Of a stretch of DNA of 64,000 nucleotides, positions 1 through 11,905 are shown in pieces. The DNA is from Microcebus murinus (lineage: Eukaryota > Chordata > Mammalia > Primates > Cheirogaleidae). The DNA lies in assembly GCF_040939455.1 (NCBI RefSeq), contig NC_134110.1, positions 101,027,001-101,091,000 on the forward strand, read 5' to 3'. The notes beneath the pieces are model-generated. The model was given only the letters and a program-made list of their open reading frames with translations, was not told the DNA's origin and ran no database searches. The stretch's first letter is position 1; each line of letters starts with the position of its first letter. Both the position numbers and the translations under genes were made by a program.

Positions 1-3000
1 AAGTCATTTTTCTAATTGCATATGAGTAGGCTTATTAAAATGCAGCTTGTGTTTTTTGGTTTGTCTTCAAATTATTTTCACCTAAATGCATGGGATTCCT
101 TTCTAGCATACCAAGGAAAGAAGAGATTAATGTTTTGCTTTATGCTGTGCTAGAATTAGTTTTAAACGTGCTTTAGTTGGTGAAGACTAAATGTGATGTG
201 TCAGCTCAGGTCCTCTGAGAAAGAGACACTGAGGCAGAACCGGACTTGCAAAGCACTATTGGAGAAGTGTCTTGAAGGAGGGACAGAGGGGCAGCAGGCA
301 GGGAGAACAGTGCGGGTCTGACCCTGTGAAAGCATCAGAAGGTGGCATTTCCTGAGAGTGTCCCAGACAGGCTGAAGGAAGCCGCTGGGCTTTGAGGGCT
401 CCTGTGTTAGGAGGGAGGGCTTGGCTCTGACCGCCATCTTGCTCAGGCGTTTGCTGGGAGCAGCGCAGGGGCGTGTGGCTCTAACGTTGCCAGCCACAGC
501 AGGTCTGAAGGTATGATGGCCCACCATGTACCTTGCAGCAGGTCCTTTTGTAGGGTGATCAGAGTGGCATGTCTCCATAGCATGTGCTCAGAAGGGTCAC
601 ATGCTATGGCCATCCATTTGAATTAATCCAAGATGTTTCGGTAATATTCTTTCTTCATTAGTCGAACAAGGCTCTAAGGATCCGACTTAAAAGAAGTCAT
701 GTTATAACTGGCTTGGAATTTTTGTTCAAGAACTTAAGTCATGTTTCAGTAAAAACTAAATCTCAAGCTAAGCAAGATAGGTCTCAAGATAGGTCCACAG
801 GCTTGACGCACATTGACTCCTTGAACATTAGCTGAAATCCGTCACCTTTATGGAACATACTCTTTATGACAGAGTGGAAGAGGGAGGGTAGTACATGTTC
901 TTAATAATATTATACAATGTTTGTTTTATTGTATAATTTTATCACATTTAGAATACAGTACTGAATAGGCATTTAGGCAAATGAGCATCATGACTTGGGC
1001 TATTCAGCCACTCAAGACATATCAAGAAGGAAAAAGTGGAGGAAAGGTGGAGAGCAAGGCAGAATTGGGGTGGGAATGGGTGGTGGAAGGAAGGAAGGTC
1101 CAGGTCAAACAATAACAAAAGGGTCAATGAGGGAACTAACTAAAGAGATGGTTTTGCCACAAGAGGGTGCAGAGTGGAAGTTTAGTCACAGTTCAAGGAT
1201 CTGATTGCAGGAATTGAGTCACCAAGTCAGAGAAGAAAAAGTAGCAAAACCATCCTAACGTGACTCAGAGACCCGAGAAGCATGCTGTTACCTCTGTCCA
1301 GAGACAGGACCCATCTCAGAGTCTGTGTGCAGTGGTCTCATCTGCGAATGTCAGAGGAAAGGAGAGGGAAGAGGGGAGATGGGGCTATCCACTAGGCTAG
1401 GTTAAAAAGAAGGTAAAATGTGTCCTAGAATACATCAGCCTTTATTTTTCACAAGGTTCTGATGCATAACTTGACAAGTCAAATTCTATTCGTCATAAAT
1501 GCTTTAGCTTGTTTCACTGATGTTGAACACTTACTCTGCTCTGACGATCACAGAAGTGAGTAATATATACTCCTCATGAGTCATACGCCTGGGTAGAAGG
1601 CCGTTACTCAGCATAGAAGAGCCTGGAGAGGGAGGTTTATTGGGGTTCCTTTTCCCAGGCATCACAATGTAAGGTGGAAATGGTTTTACCTAACAACAGA
1701 GGTGCCAAAAGAGGTCGGATGGCTAGAGTGAGTCCTTAGGGAAATTTACAGAGGCGAAGCGTTATGAAAGAAGAAATTTTTGATAAGGTTTGGAGATTAG
1801 ACATGGAAAGGAAACTAGTAAGTTTTCTCTTAAATTGTGAGTGTCCACTTGTGATTTAAAACTTCCGTTTCACTCCACTGGGGCCTAGGATTCTGATAAA
1901 ATGACAGCCAAGTTAGATTATTTTTAAAACCAAGTAGTTAAAATTAATAAAAGTTTTAAACAAAAACACAAGAGTCAGGCCTACTTCCCCAAATGGCATA
2001 ATGGAAGAGGTCCTACTTATCTTCTGAGTACAGTATTCAGCATGGTAACAAACAACATCCACGAAAACATCAGTGAGGAAGGCACAGAGTAAGTCTGTTA
2101 AGAGACTAACAAGGACAAAATGATTATGCCCAATGGCTAATTTTCCAATAGGACATAAGAAAGATCCATGTGTAAAATCAATGCTTTAATAAAGTTAAAA
2201 TATAAATATAATGAATCTCAATTCAGTTAACCAGCATCAGATACATGGCAAAACCCAGTATAAACAAAACAACAGAGGAAGCAAGTTCCTCAACAGAAGG
2301 AAGAAATCTGCCAGATATTTACCAGCTATTATTATTATACTTGAAACAAAACATAAGGAAACCATTGGTTTGAATACAATGGAGGTTGCCATATCTATTG
2401 TTTTAATATTGTAGAGTATCACCTTTTGCAAGGTCATACACTTAGTTTTCTAAATAACATTAACTCAAATTAGTGTGGTTTCAGGAATTTTTTGAGATGG
2501 ATTAAAAGAAATTCTGGTAATGCAAATCAAGGATATGAATGACTGCAAAAGATGAGAAAGGAACTTTGAAAGAAATAAAAGTAATTTCATAATGGTTAAA
2601 ACATAGCTACTCCCCTAGATCCTAACATGCTCCATGCCCCATCTAACACGGCACTGGAGAACATCGTTTACTTTCATTTATATAGTAGTGTTTCCACTTG
2701 CTACTAGGAAAACCTCAAAATCAAAAACGTTTAAATGTGAATTAAACTGAGTAACAATGCATAGCCATTAGATATTTATTTTTCAATTACAGGCACGGTA
2801 CAACTTCTGTTGAGAATGGTTTAGAACTCTGTGTGATGAAGAACTTAGTTTGAGTTGCTTTAGGTTACAACTGGGCCTCTTCAGCACAGGGGAAGCGATG
2901 GAGGGTGGGGGTGGGGGTCTGCATTAGCTCACAGGGCATGTCTTTGTCACCGGGCAGAGGTGCCTCGTTCCATTTCAAGCATCCTTTGAAAATGTCAACT

Positions 3001-3580
3001 TTTGCCCATTTTCCTATTGTTCCTCGGATATGGCTGTTGAAGAGGTGAATAGAAGACAAGAAGGTTTGGAGAGATGGATTCTACCTCATACATCTCCACT
3101 ATCTAGTAGATATTTTGCTACTATCAGAAGAAATTTAGGCTTCTTACATCAAAAGAATGCAATTGATCAGAAAAAAAGAATTGCTTACAATTTTTGCACT
3201 AGCTTAGAATGTTAATGACAGTTAGTAATGGAAGTGGTGCAGAGAAGAATTAAGTCCTGTTTTTACTGTGATGCTGGCCGTGTGATTTGTGTAAACTATT
3301 CGACCCCGCGTGTGATCTGTTCACACATGGGCAGGAGAAACCCACCTTCTAGGTGCTGTGAAGTTTAAACGCCATAGTCTGTGTGGGTCCCCAGCGCGGT
3401 AGCAAGAGCACAGTCTGTGCCTCTGCAGATTCATTCTTTCTTTCTCTGGGGCTGTCAACACCCTAAGTGACAGGAAGGTGTGGAGGAGGCAGAGCTGTCT
3501 ATGGAGAGAGGGCGTGCTTTCATAGATACAAGCAATGTGATTTCCACTTTCCTGGAATTTCATTATTTTCATCTTTTTAG
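1..3580. other. Unassigned non-coding DNA
   Basis: No gene, RNA gene or repeat that I can name with confidence. Most of it is AT-rich. Positions 190-580 are GC-richer and carry a 125-codon open frame on the minus strand, but the predicted protein is low-information and resembles no family I know; this part could be an old LTR. A block near 1,620-1,900 and the AT-rich stretch 2,150-2,800 show no clear coding or repeat signature by eye. Confidence 0.5.
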
Positions 3581-3582
3581 AA

Positions 3583-3770
3583 CAGGAGTCCTCAAGCTTT
3601 CGTCAAACCACATGGGGATCTGTTAAAATGCAGATATTTGGTTTTCTCTCTCTCCCCCTCCTCCCCCCAGGGCTTTTGCACCAAAGAGCATCTGGGGCTT
3701 GTCCTACAATCTAGAACTCTGGAGTGGTCAAACACATCTGTTCTGGATTTGAAATTCTACTCAAATTTCA
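3583..3770. mobile_element. MER5-like DNA transposon relic
   Basis: The stretch around 3,600-3,645 (CACATGGGGATCTGTTAAAA, then an ATGCAGAT-type word) resembles the start of MER5-type hAT-Charlie non-autonomous elements. The middle is replaced by a pyrimidine tract (3,640-3,670). Only about 60-80 bases look related, so this is a tentative call. Confidence 0.35.
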
Positions 3771-4215
3771 GTCTTTCCTATATTTTTTCATGCTTCCCTT
3801 GAACTCTAATACCAAACTTCAAAATGGGAAAGTTGAAGGAATTGTCCAAATTATCTGAAAAGATGTTAGGAGAGCACTGTTTGTATTTCCAGCCTCCAGG
3901 CTCCCATGCACCATGCCGAGGGTATTGCAGAAGAGGAGGCAGGTGTGACATCAGAGTGACCGTGGTAATTATGTGAAAAGCACAGCGCCTGGGAGAGATG
4001 CCAAGACTGGAGGAAAGCAAATGTCTCCGTTTCAAAGGGGGAAAGCAAAGGATAGAAATAGAAAGTACAGGTTGGCAACTTTAACATACAATTTTACAAT
4101 TATAATTTAAGGCAATGTTTGTGAGCAGTTGAAGAGAATGTGGTATAAACATGAATTCATTAAGAAAGAGTTATATCAAATAATCTCATTTCTTTTTTTT
4201 TTCCTATATAAAAAA

Positions 4216-6392
4216 AGAGGGAGGACTTCTACTTCTGGCAGTATGGCAGAGTAGATGAACTGAAAAACTCCTCCTAAAACAAAATGTCTAAAAATACTAG
4301 ATTTATTTTTTAAATGATGAAAGTATCATTGTTAAACTTGGCTGAGCTGAGGATAAAAGAAGACGATGCAAACCAGAAAGCAGGATTGCACGCAACCAGG
4401 TGGGGTAACAGCCATGTTCCTTTGAGGACATCTGCCTTGTTTGGCGGCCCAGATCGGCGAACGTGTGTGTGTGTACAGAGGCAAGCATGGGGCCCAAGCC
4501 TGGAGAAAGTTCTCATCAGATACTGCCGCGTGTCTGCCTCAGGGCTGCGGGGTGGGGTGCACAAGTCTCTCTGAAGTCTTAATCACCAGGCAGCACATGC
4601 ACAACTTGAAGCCAGAATTCCAACTACATGTGTGGCCTGAAATTTTCCCAACTAGAAAATCTGGTTTAAAGTGGCCCCAGCTTGAGAGTGCCCCCAGGTG
4701 CCGGCAGAACATGTAATCTCTCACTGGGAACAACTCTTAAGTCATGGGAATTCTCCAAGATAAAGATCCAAGAACACTTGGGAAATGCAACATTGAAAAC
4801 GATACCATTTATTTTAAGCACCAAAAGATTCAAGGTCTCGGAATAAATCCAGCAAAAGTTGTCCAAGTCCTTTATAGGAAAAAAGTATAAAACTTTCTTG
4901 AAAGACATATGAAGGTGTTCCGTGTTCGTTGACAGGAAGACTCAATATTGTAAAGATGTTAATTCTTCCCAAACTGGTGAGTCAATGAACTTTGCAAGCA
5001 TAACCCTGATAGGTTTTACATGGAACTGGCTAAACTGATTCTATTAATATGGAAAAGCAGAGACCCCTAAACAGCCAAAGTACCAAGAGTAAGTGGTCAT
5101 CGGGGTAGAGAGAGGACGTGGCTTTCTGGGAATCAGCAACTGGTGATTAAGCCAGCGTGACGCTGGGGCAGGGACACACAGGGGAGAACGCAGAGGCCAG
5201 CAGTGGACCTGCGCACACGCTGAGCGTGGACATATTGGAGCTCAGCAAGGAGAGGATACAGTGTGTGATATGTGGTACTGAGGCATGTGCTTATTATTAA
5301 CAGAAAAATCTAAGACAAACTCTTTAGGATCTAGAACTTAGAAAGACTTTAATTTTTAAAGAAGACAACACACATCATGAGGAAAATTTTAGTAAACTCA
5401 AATATACCTAAATTAAGATCTTCTATTTATTAAAAGACACTACAACAAGAATAAGGAAACAAGCTGGAAAAAGGCATTTCAACATTTATCATTGTCAAAA
5501 GGTCAGTACCCAGAATATATGCAGAACTTCTAAAAATCAATGAGAAAATAAGCAACCCAACTGAAGAATGAGAAACACACACGAACAGGGATTTTACGGA
5601 AGAGGAACCACCAAAAGCTTGGCTCTTTAGTAACCAAAGTAAAACCACAAGAAGACGCCATTTTACGTCAGCCGCGGTAGCATAAATTTGAAATACCAAA
5701 GTTTGGCTAGATTATTGGGGAACAGAAACCTTTAAGCTCTGCTATTAGGCTGTAAATTGGTACAATCATTGTTTCGACAACAATTGATCTTTTCATATTA
5801 TTTAATAAATTTCAAGGTGAAAATGCACACTAACCAGCAACTCTACCCCCAGGTACATTTCCTAGAGAAACTCTTGCCCTGCGTAGCACGTGTGCGACGC
5901 CATTTGTGGCCTTAGTCATGATAGTAAAGAACTGATACAAGCAAAAAGCCAAATTTATATTAAAAATTGTATGTGAAAACGAATGAAATATCACCACAAG
6001 TATCTGTGTGAATGAATCTAAAAATATTTTGTAGTGAGGAAAAAACGAAATCATGTAATAACACATAGGTATTATGATTCCATTTATATAAATTTTGAAA
6101 AAGAAAAAGTTGACAATATTGTTTCAGGATACATACATACATATGTGATAAAAATGTAAATGAAGGAAAATTAATGATAAACACTAAATCCAGGTAGCAA
6201 TTACCTGTTGGGGAAGTTGGGAATTGAAATCATGGAACAGTAGTACCCATAAGCATCAAGATACATGGCACTGTTCTATTTCTTCAGCTTAGGGGTGGGA
6301 TGTATAAGTGCCTGTTTATTGTTATTTTTCAAACAGTACGTATATGTTAGGTGTACTTTTTGCTTATGACATTTCACAATAAATTTCAAGTG
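4216..6392 (+). mobile_element. Old L1 (L1M-type), internally deleted
   Basis: Sense-oriented LINE-1 relic in three parts. Positions 4,220-4,690 look like an old L1 5' UTR (opening with a CTTCTGGCAGTATGGCAGAG-type phrase). Positions 4,790-5,080 match the late part of ORF2, with the AAAACGATACCATTTA and GACTCAATATTGTAAAGATG signatures. Positions 5,270-6,390 match an L1M-type 3' end and finish with the poly(A) signal AATAAA at 6,378. ORF1 and most of ORF2 are missing between the first two parts. Many stops and frameshifts show it is long dead. I could not see target-site duplications. Confidence 0.8.
4790..5090 (+). pseudogene. L1 ORF2 fragment (reverse-transcriptase 3' part)
   Basis: This is a decayed piece of the L1 ORF2 coding region, from the segment downstream of the reverse-transcriptase core. 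It no longer forms an open frame. It is recognised by nucleotide similarity to the usual L1 words in this region and by lying just upstream of a typical L1M 3' end. It cannot encode a product. Confidence 0.65.
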
Positions 6393-6599
6393 CTATGGGG
6401 ATATTTGGTATATAGATGGCCAAGGGCATAATGCATTGATTTTATTATCGACAAACCTTGGCACTTGAGTATATTTAAAGACAATGGAACTATTGATGTA
6501 AGATATTTTTTGAATGGTTTTGAGACAGGAGTCAGACACCCTGCAGGCAGGTAGAGCAGGGGCCAGAAGAAAGCCATCAGGATAAGAAAGCCACAAGAA

Positions 6600-7245
6600 T
6601 GTGAGTATGCTTAGCTAAAATAAATGTAGCCAATAGGGGCCCTTTAGTTACTCTACTTCAACCATAACACCCTTATCTGAAGCAGAAGGGGAATTCCTTT
6701 CTTGGAGCATGTGCACAGTTGAAGCGTCCCTGACATGGCTGGCCTCATTAGCATGATAAAAACACCCACCAGCACCCTGGCAGTTCACAAATACCATGAC
6801 AACCCCCAGAAATTACCCTATATAGACTGAAAGGGAAGGACCCTCAGTTCTAGAAACTCTCCACCTCTTTCCCAGAAAAACCATGAATATCCACCCCCAG
6901 CTTGGCATATTATTGGCGGTTAGTATAAAAAATGAAAAGCCATGTAGGCTGCCGCCTCCTTTGGAGCAGTCCACTCTCTACCATCTCTGAGAGTGCACGG
7001 TGCTTTCTGTACCCTCTCTGATAACTGTTTTGACTTTGCGCATGCCCCTGCATTTGAATTCCTTCTTGCACCGAGGTCAAGAACTCTCTGCTGAGCAGGG
7101 GTGGTGGTCTGCACCGCTCCGGTGTCAGTTTCAGGTGTGCCATGGGACGCTGCCCTAGACTTGAACTCCCTGTTGATAGCTTGTGTTGGTGTTTACTTGG
7201 GGATTCTGAGCACAGTGTTATTAAAGTGTTTACCTAGAACAAGAT
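6600..7245 (+). mobile_element. Probable solitary retroviral LTR (ERV1-like)
   Basis: Sequence style and landmarks fit an old endogenous retrovirus LTR in sense orientation: a promoter-like CCTATATAGACTGAAAGGGA at about 6,818, a CCACCTCTTTCCCAGAAAAA stretch after it, and a possible ATTAAA poly(A) signal near 7,219. No internal retroviral genes flank it, so it would be a solo LTR. The subfamily and exact ends are not resolved, and no 4-6 bp target duplication was confirmed. Confidence 0.5.
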
Positions 7246-9175
7246 TATCATATGAGCTATTGCTGAGTTGACCGTTTCCTGGGCTAGGGCTGGTTAAATG
7301 TCCTCCATTCGTGTGTCTTAGAATCTAAGACCAGGATGATGGAGCGGAAAGTAGAACAAGCTGTAGGAAATGAAGGCCTGACATCATACGGGGTGGACAG
7401 TCATTACAGCATATAGGACAATGACCTGTAAATATTTGAAGTCAGTTACATGAAAGAGAGAGATTTCTTCTGCATTCTTCCTGAAAAGGTCTTTGCACAT
7501 TTCAGGGAGGCTGAATTTAGCTCATTATGAGAAAGAACTTTGCAAAAATTTTAATTATTCAACCAAAACTGAAAAAGGAGGCAATAAGCTCTCTGGTAGG
7601 TGTTTCATTCCTGCTGACAGCCCTGCTGCCTTTAGTGGCAGAGTCTTACGTACCTGTCATTGCATCCCATAAGGTAGTGTTGCACGTGGCATGCCACAGA
7701 TACTCCAAATTAAACAGAGCTGGAGGAAATGAGGTAAGTTCATGCTGAACTGCTTTGCTCCAGAAAACAATACCAGTTCTTCCCCTTGATGAAAATACTT
7801 ATCCTTAGCTTATACTAGTTTGATTCTCAGTTGCAGTCTCCCTGTTATATGTCCTGATCACAGTCTGGAAGTAACACTGAAGGTTGATTGAGAAGCATGC
7901 CTACTCCACAACAGAGCTGGGGAAAGTGAATCAGGACTGAAAGAAAGACAGATGCTGAGGAGCCCAGACAAAAAACAAATGTAGTTGTTGAGGAAAGGAT
8001 AGTTATTTCCAAAAGTCATGCCAAATGATGCCACTTTAAATATCAACATGACATATAGCTCACATAAACTACTCTACCAGCTCAGGGTACAAATATGCTA
8101 TCACCTTTTATAATCCTAGGTTATTATTCAGATTTCCTGAATCATTAGTAGAAAATGTAGAATCCTTTTGGGGGCCTTTTCTACCCTAATACGACATCCA
8201 AATTGCCAAAGGGAGGAGAGGCGTCCTGGGAGTTTCCACTCTGCTGGTGGGGTTGGGAGGGACAGGTACAGCTCTGCCTCTGCCTGCAGGCTTCTGATTC
8301 TGTCCTGCCTCTTGCTGACACTGCCACAGGGGGTCACTGTAGCAGACTGTTCCTGCACAGTCTTGCAAAAGTGTGTCTTGATGTTCTACATTGTCCCGGA
8401 TGGCAACTACACTGGATCTTTGTCTACATCCAGATGCTGAGCATTGCTTCCCCAAATGACAACTCTGTGCCAGAGTAGCTGGATCCTCAGGCGTGTGAGA
8501 CTCGGTAGCTTGCTATTCCAAAGCCAGCCCTCACCCTCGAATCCTTAGCTCTGTGATCCTGAACCCAGGCTTCGATTCAGATGCTCCCTGCCATTTTTAA
8601 GCACATTCCCTTCTAGCCCACTTGGTGTCTGTCACCCCAAGTTCCTCCTGATAAAACCAGTCTGGTTTTATGACTTTCAATCTTAGTCCAGGTCCCTTTC
8701 CTTTCAGAAAGCACTTCCTTTCTTTGCATCAGATGGAATATTTCTTATCTGGGGCTTCTTTTCTGAAGTCCCAAAGGGTTCATTTCATCCTTCTTCACAG
8801 CCAAAAGGCTTATTCATCCTACAATTATATATCCCAAGGGTTGCACTAAAGCACTTTTTAGACATCAAAGACATCAACTTCAACATGTCCTTCAGAACCT
8901 ACCTATGCTAAAAACGTAACCATGGGGCCCATTGCTCCATTAAATCTCCACCTTGATTTTTAAATAAAGCTCAATGTGGATATACTCCAGATGAACAAGG
9001 GCCATTGTAAGCTACCCTCATCATGCCTTAGAGCCAATGGATGCTTCAAAAACAAACTCCCTGAGTTCAACTCCAAAAGCATTGAAGAGTAAAGCTGTCT
9101 TGAGCTGGGTTTGCTCTCACAGAACTCCCCACGACTCTTGAAAATTCTTTCTTTTTTTTTCCAGTTCAAACTATC
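7246..9175. other. Unassigned non-coding DNA with a possible exon
   Basis: I recognise no repeat in this stretch. It holds the exon-like interval 7,506-7,733 listed separately. A short GC-richer segment at 8,200-8,480 has overlapping open frames on both strands, none resembling a known protein. Confidence 0.4.
7506..7733 (+). other. Possible orphan exon with good splice signals
   Basis: A pyrimidine-leaning tract ending in TTTCAG (AG at 7,504-7,505) precedes this 228-base interval, and AAATGAG|GTAAGT follows it (GT at 7,734), a strong donor match. A second acceptor-like site ends at 7,640 (CTGCCTTTAGTGGCAG). Inside, an ATG at 7,527 opens a 73-codon frame with a hydrophobic run (residues about 23-40, VGVSFLLTALLPLVAES) resembling a signal peptide. 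Upstream in-frame stops at 7,512 and 7,518 mean it could only be a first coding exon or part of a non-coding RNA. Splice-like matches arise by chance, and no partner exon was found. Confidence 0.2.
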
Positions 9176-9177
9176 TC

Positions 9178-9775
9178 ATCTTATTTTTCTCAACCTTTAA
9201 TTTTGAAAAAAATCAATCTTACAGAAAAGTTATAAGAAAAGCTTGATGAAAACTCATATACCCTTCATCTAGATTCACTAATCTCTCTCTGCCTGCATAT
9301 ATAGGTATATATGCATTTATGCATATGTAGTGGCCGAACCATTTAAGAATTGGTTCCAGACATCACAATATTTCACCTCTTAATATTTCACAATATTTCA
9401 CCTCACAAGTATCTCCTGAGAATAAGAATATACTCCTATATAACATGGTATAATGATCTCCCTCAAGAAATTAACATTAATATAATTCTGTTACAGTTCA
9501 TATTCGAATTTGTCCTTTTTCTCCTTATTTTTTCTCTCTATATCCAATCGAGGAGCTTGTCCTGCATTTAGTTGTCATGTTTCTCCAATCTCCCCTACCT
9601 GTCACAGAGCTCACACTACTGATGAACAATCCCCTAAACTGCAGTTCAGGTTGCTATTGAGGAGCTCAGGCCTGTTGTGTTTTGGAGTGCCCCTTTGTTT
9701 GTATTTATGTGATTCTCCCCCCATAATTAGATTCAGATTAGACATTGTTGGCAGTTATACTACATAGGTATTAAA
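9178..9775 (-). mobile_element. L1M 3' UTR relic, antisense
   Basis: On the minus strand this reads as the 3' end of an old L1 (L1MC-L1ME type). The + strand opens with the reverse complement of the terminal TTTCTGTAAG-type segment (about 9,205-9,230) and ends with an ATTAGATTCAGATTA-type segment near 9,727. The block CATTTAGTTGTCATGT at 9,565 is characteristic. No coding sequence remains. Confidence 0.7.
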
Positions 9776-9869
9776 CAACCTCTTCAACATCTCTGTTCCT
9801 CTAAAACACGTTTCTTTATGGCAGCTTCCACATCTCCATGGCTGTCTGCAGGGCTTCACTGCAACTTCA

Positions 9870-10090
9870 GTGGATCCCAGGGGCTTTCCTCTCTGTGGGC
9901 CTCTTCCTCCATAAAAAAACATTAAAAATTATATTTCATAGTTGTGTTGGTATACAGACTGATACAATCCATCTGTATATTAATTATTGTTATACTAAAT
10001 TGTTTATTGTGATTTTAAAATAAATTAAATTTAAAGCATCCCACGGGCCTCTGTATACCATGGGCCTGGGGCCCCAACCTATGGACCAGG
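9870..10090 (+). repeat. Unnamed dispersed repeat, copy A
   Basis: This segment is clearly related to 37,790-38,010 in the same orientation. Shared landmarks in order are CTTCCTCCAT, an A-rich ATTAAAAA run, a GGTATA-AGAC word, GATTTTAAAATAAA, and TAAAGCATCCC followed by CGGGCC. Similarity is patchy with indels, as for two old copies of one interspersed family. I cannot name the family. Confidence 0.55.
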
Positions 10091-10117
10091 TGGCCTTGGC
10101 TCTTTCTTCTTTGCCCC

Positions 10118-10200
10118 AGATGATCCCTCTCTGTCTCTCTCTGTCTCTGTCTCTGTGTCTCTTTCTGTTCCTGCCTGTCTGTCTCTTTCTAGCTCCAAAT
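10118..10200 (+). repeat. (TCTCTG)n / CT-rich simple repeat
   Basis: Tandem CTCTGT and TCTCTG hexamers with interruptions, set in a wider pyrimidine-rich stretch to about 10,340. The strong strand asymmetry keeps frames open on both strands here (118 and 132 codons); these are composition effects, not genes. Confidence 0.85.
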
Positions 10201-10694
10201 CTCCCAGCCCAACCAGCAGTCTATCTCGTTCTCCCTTCCTCTCCTGACAGTGCTCCCTCATTTCCTGGGCAGCCCAGCTCGGCCCCCCCAGCTCTCTCCT
10301 TTCTCCTCCACCCTCTGCCCTGCCTGCAAAGCAAACCAGAGCCCCTCCTCCGCACACAGGGATCGGGGAAGGAGCCGGTCGTTTTCTCTGCCATGACGTT
10401 AGTATCAGAAATCTGATCCTATAGCCTCCAGCAGTTTTCTTGCCATCTTCCTCCTCTGTCAGTTTTACTTTCATCACTGTTCCTTCATAAGAGGAAATCA
10501 GCTAACTCATCGAAGAAAAACCTGCAGTTTGATGCAGAAAACTGCTTCCGTCAAGACTGAGAATCCATAAACAATGCTGCTGAATATGAATTTGCCGACT
10601 GACCCTGAGAACTCCTTTGGAATGTGTAGATCTCTAATATTCTTTACTGATATCCAGGGACAGCCTGAAGCCTGCTTCTTTTTAACCTAATCTG

Positions 10695-10915
10695 AGCTGC
10701 CATTTGTTTAGCACTTATTATGTCCCATGTCCCCAGCAAAACACTGTATATCAGCTCATGTCATCCCTACAAGGACTCCTCTTAGAGGAATACTATTATC
10801 CTCATTATACGGATGGAACCGATGAGGCTTTCAAATGTTTAAGTGGCTTGTCCAAGCTCCATCATCCCAAGAGATGGACAGGATTCAGACAGCTCTGTCT
10901 CACTCCCTCATCACC
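10695..10915 (-). mobile_element. MIR SINE, antisense
   Basis: It reads as a reversed MIR: a TTAGCACTTATTATGT phrase, then ATTATCCTCATTATACGGATG, then a decayed AAGTGGCTTGTCCAAG in place of the usual AGTAACTTGCCCAAGG. The order matches the MIR core and tRNA-like half read backwards. Confidence 0.7.
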
Positions 10916-11021
10916 AAGGTAGTCCCAGTTCCTACGTTGGATCTGCAGGGGACCAAGGACCTGGAGGCAGGATAGAAGATAAGGCAAGGGAGTAGGAAAA
11001 TGGGAGCCTCTGCTGGTGTTC

Positions 11022-11048
11022 TCTCTCTCTCTCTCTCTTTCTCTCTCA
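11022..11048 (+). repeat. (CT)n microsatellite
   Basis: A run of CT dinucleotides (about 11,020-11,048) with one TTT interruption. Confidence 0.9.
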
Positions 11049-11479
11049 GAGGGAAAGCACAATTGGGCCTGTATTTTAATCAATTTCTTCATTTAGAGAG
11101 TCCTTGGAGATTCTTAGGGTAAATTTCCATAGGGAAAAAGAAAGCTTTTTGCCTAGCCTCATTTTATTACCTAACCACAATCATTCCCGTCTCAATCTCA
11201 TGTTCTCCACCTGTGAAGCAATGTGTCTGATTCACAGACTAGGCCTTTACAGAGCAAGCACTGCGTGCTTACTAAACACCTCTCACTGTCAACATGAAAT
11301 ACCATATTTTAGCAAGTGTCAACATTCTGAAGTTCTAAAGTTAAAGTAATAAAATAAAAACAGCTTAGATGGAAAAAAAGGAAAATCTGAAATACAAACA
11401 AACCTATGTTCTGTCATTATTAAAAAAATGAAATTCATTTGAAATTGTTCTGATGTGCAGTTCAGCACTTCATTCGTTG

Positions 11480-11905
11480 TTTGACAAACTAGCGTTTTTT
11501 TGCAGAAGAGACAGACGTATTTCTGGACATGAGATATATTCGTCAGATTCCCGGCTGCCTGTGGGATAAAAACTAAGGCTGCAGTGCTTTATTTTCCAAT
11601 AAAAAGGAGAAGGAAAGGTACGAAGCTTTGTTTTCCTATCAGGCGTGTGCCCGGGTTTCCTGTGAGCAGCGCGGGGAGCGAGCTGGTCCCGAGAGCAACA
11701 GAAGCCTGTTCATCAGCGGCGAGGCTGCTGCCGGCGCCCAGCTCCAGTAATAAAGGAAATGGCCGCGTGGGCTGGCAGGGAAAGGTGCTGAGGGGAAGGC
11801 CGTGACTAAGGCTCCACTAACGCGTGTGTCATCGGAGGAGCTCGGGCGGAACCGCGTGCCTCCCTGAGGGCCCTCCGTGGTCACGCTCATGTCCCCTCCC
11901 ACGCC
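11480..11905. promoter_or_regulatory. Non-repetitive GC-rich block, possible regulatory element
   Basis: It resembles no repeat I know and stands out from the AT-rich surroundings by its higher GC and several CpG sites (GCGCGGGGAGCG, CGGCGAGGCTG). Short AT-rich motifs (TTTATT, CCAATAAAAAGG, AATAAAGG) are embedded in it, a mix often seen in enhancers. No open frame with protein-like features was found. Function is inference from composition only. Confidence 0.25.

Noticed and set aside
201..578. 125-codon minus-strand open frame as a gene
   Set aside because: Low-information residues and no recognisable motif or splice context; chance frame in GC-richer DNA.
10060..10477. Overlapping 118- and 132-codon frames on opposite strands
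   Set aside because: Both come from the pyrimidine-rich simple repeat and its flanks; strand-asymmetric composition removes stops.
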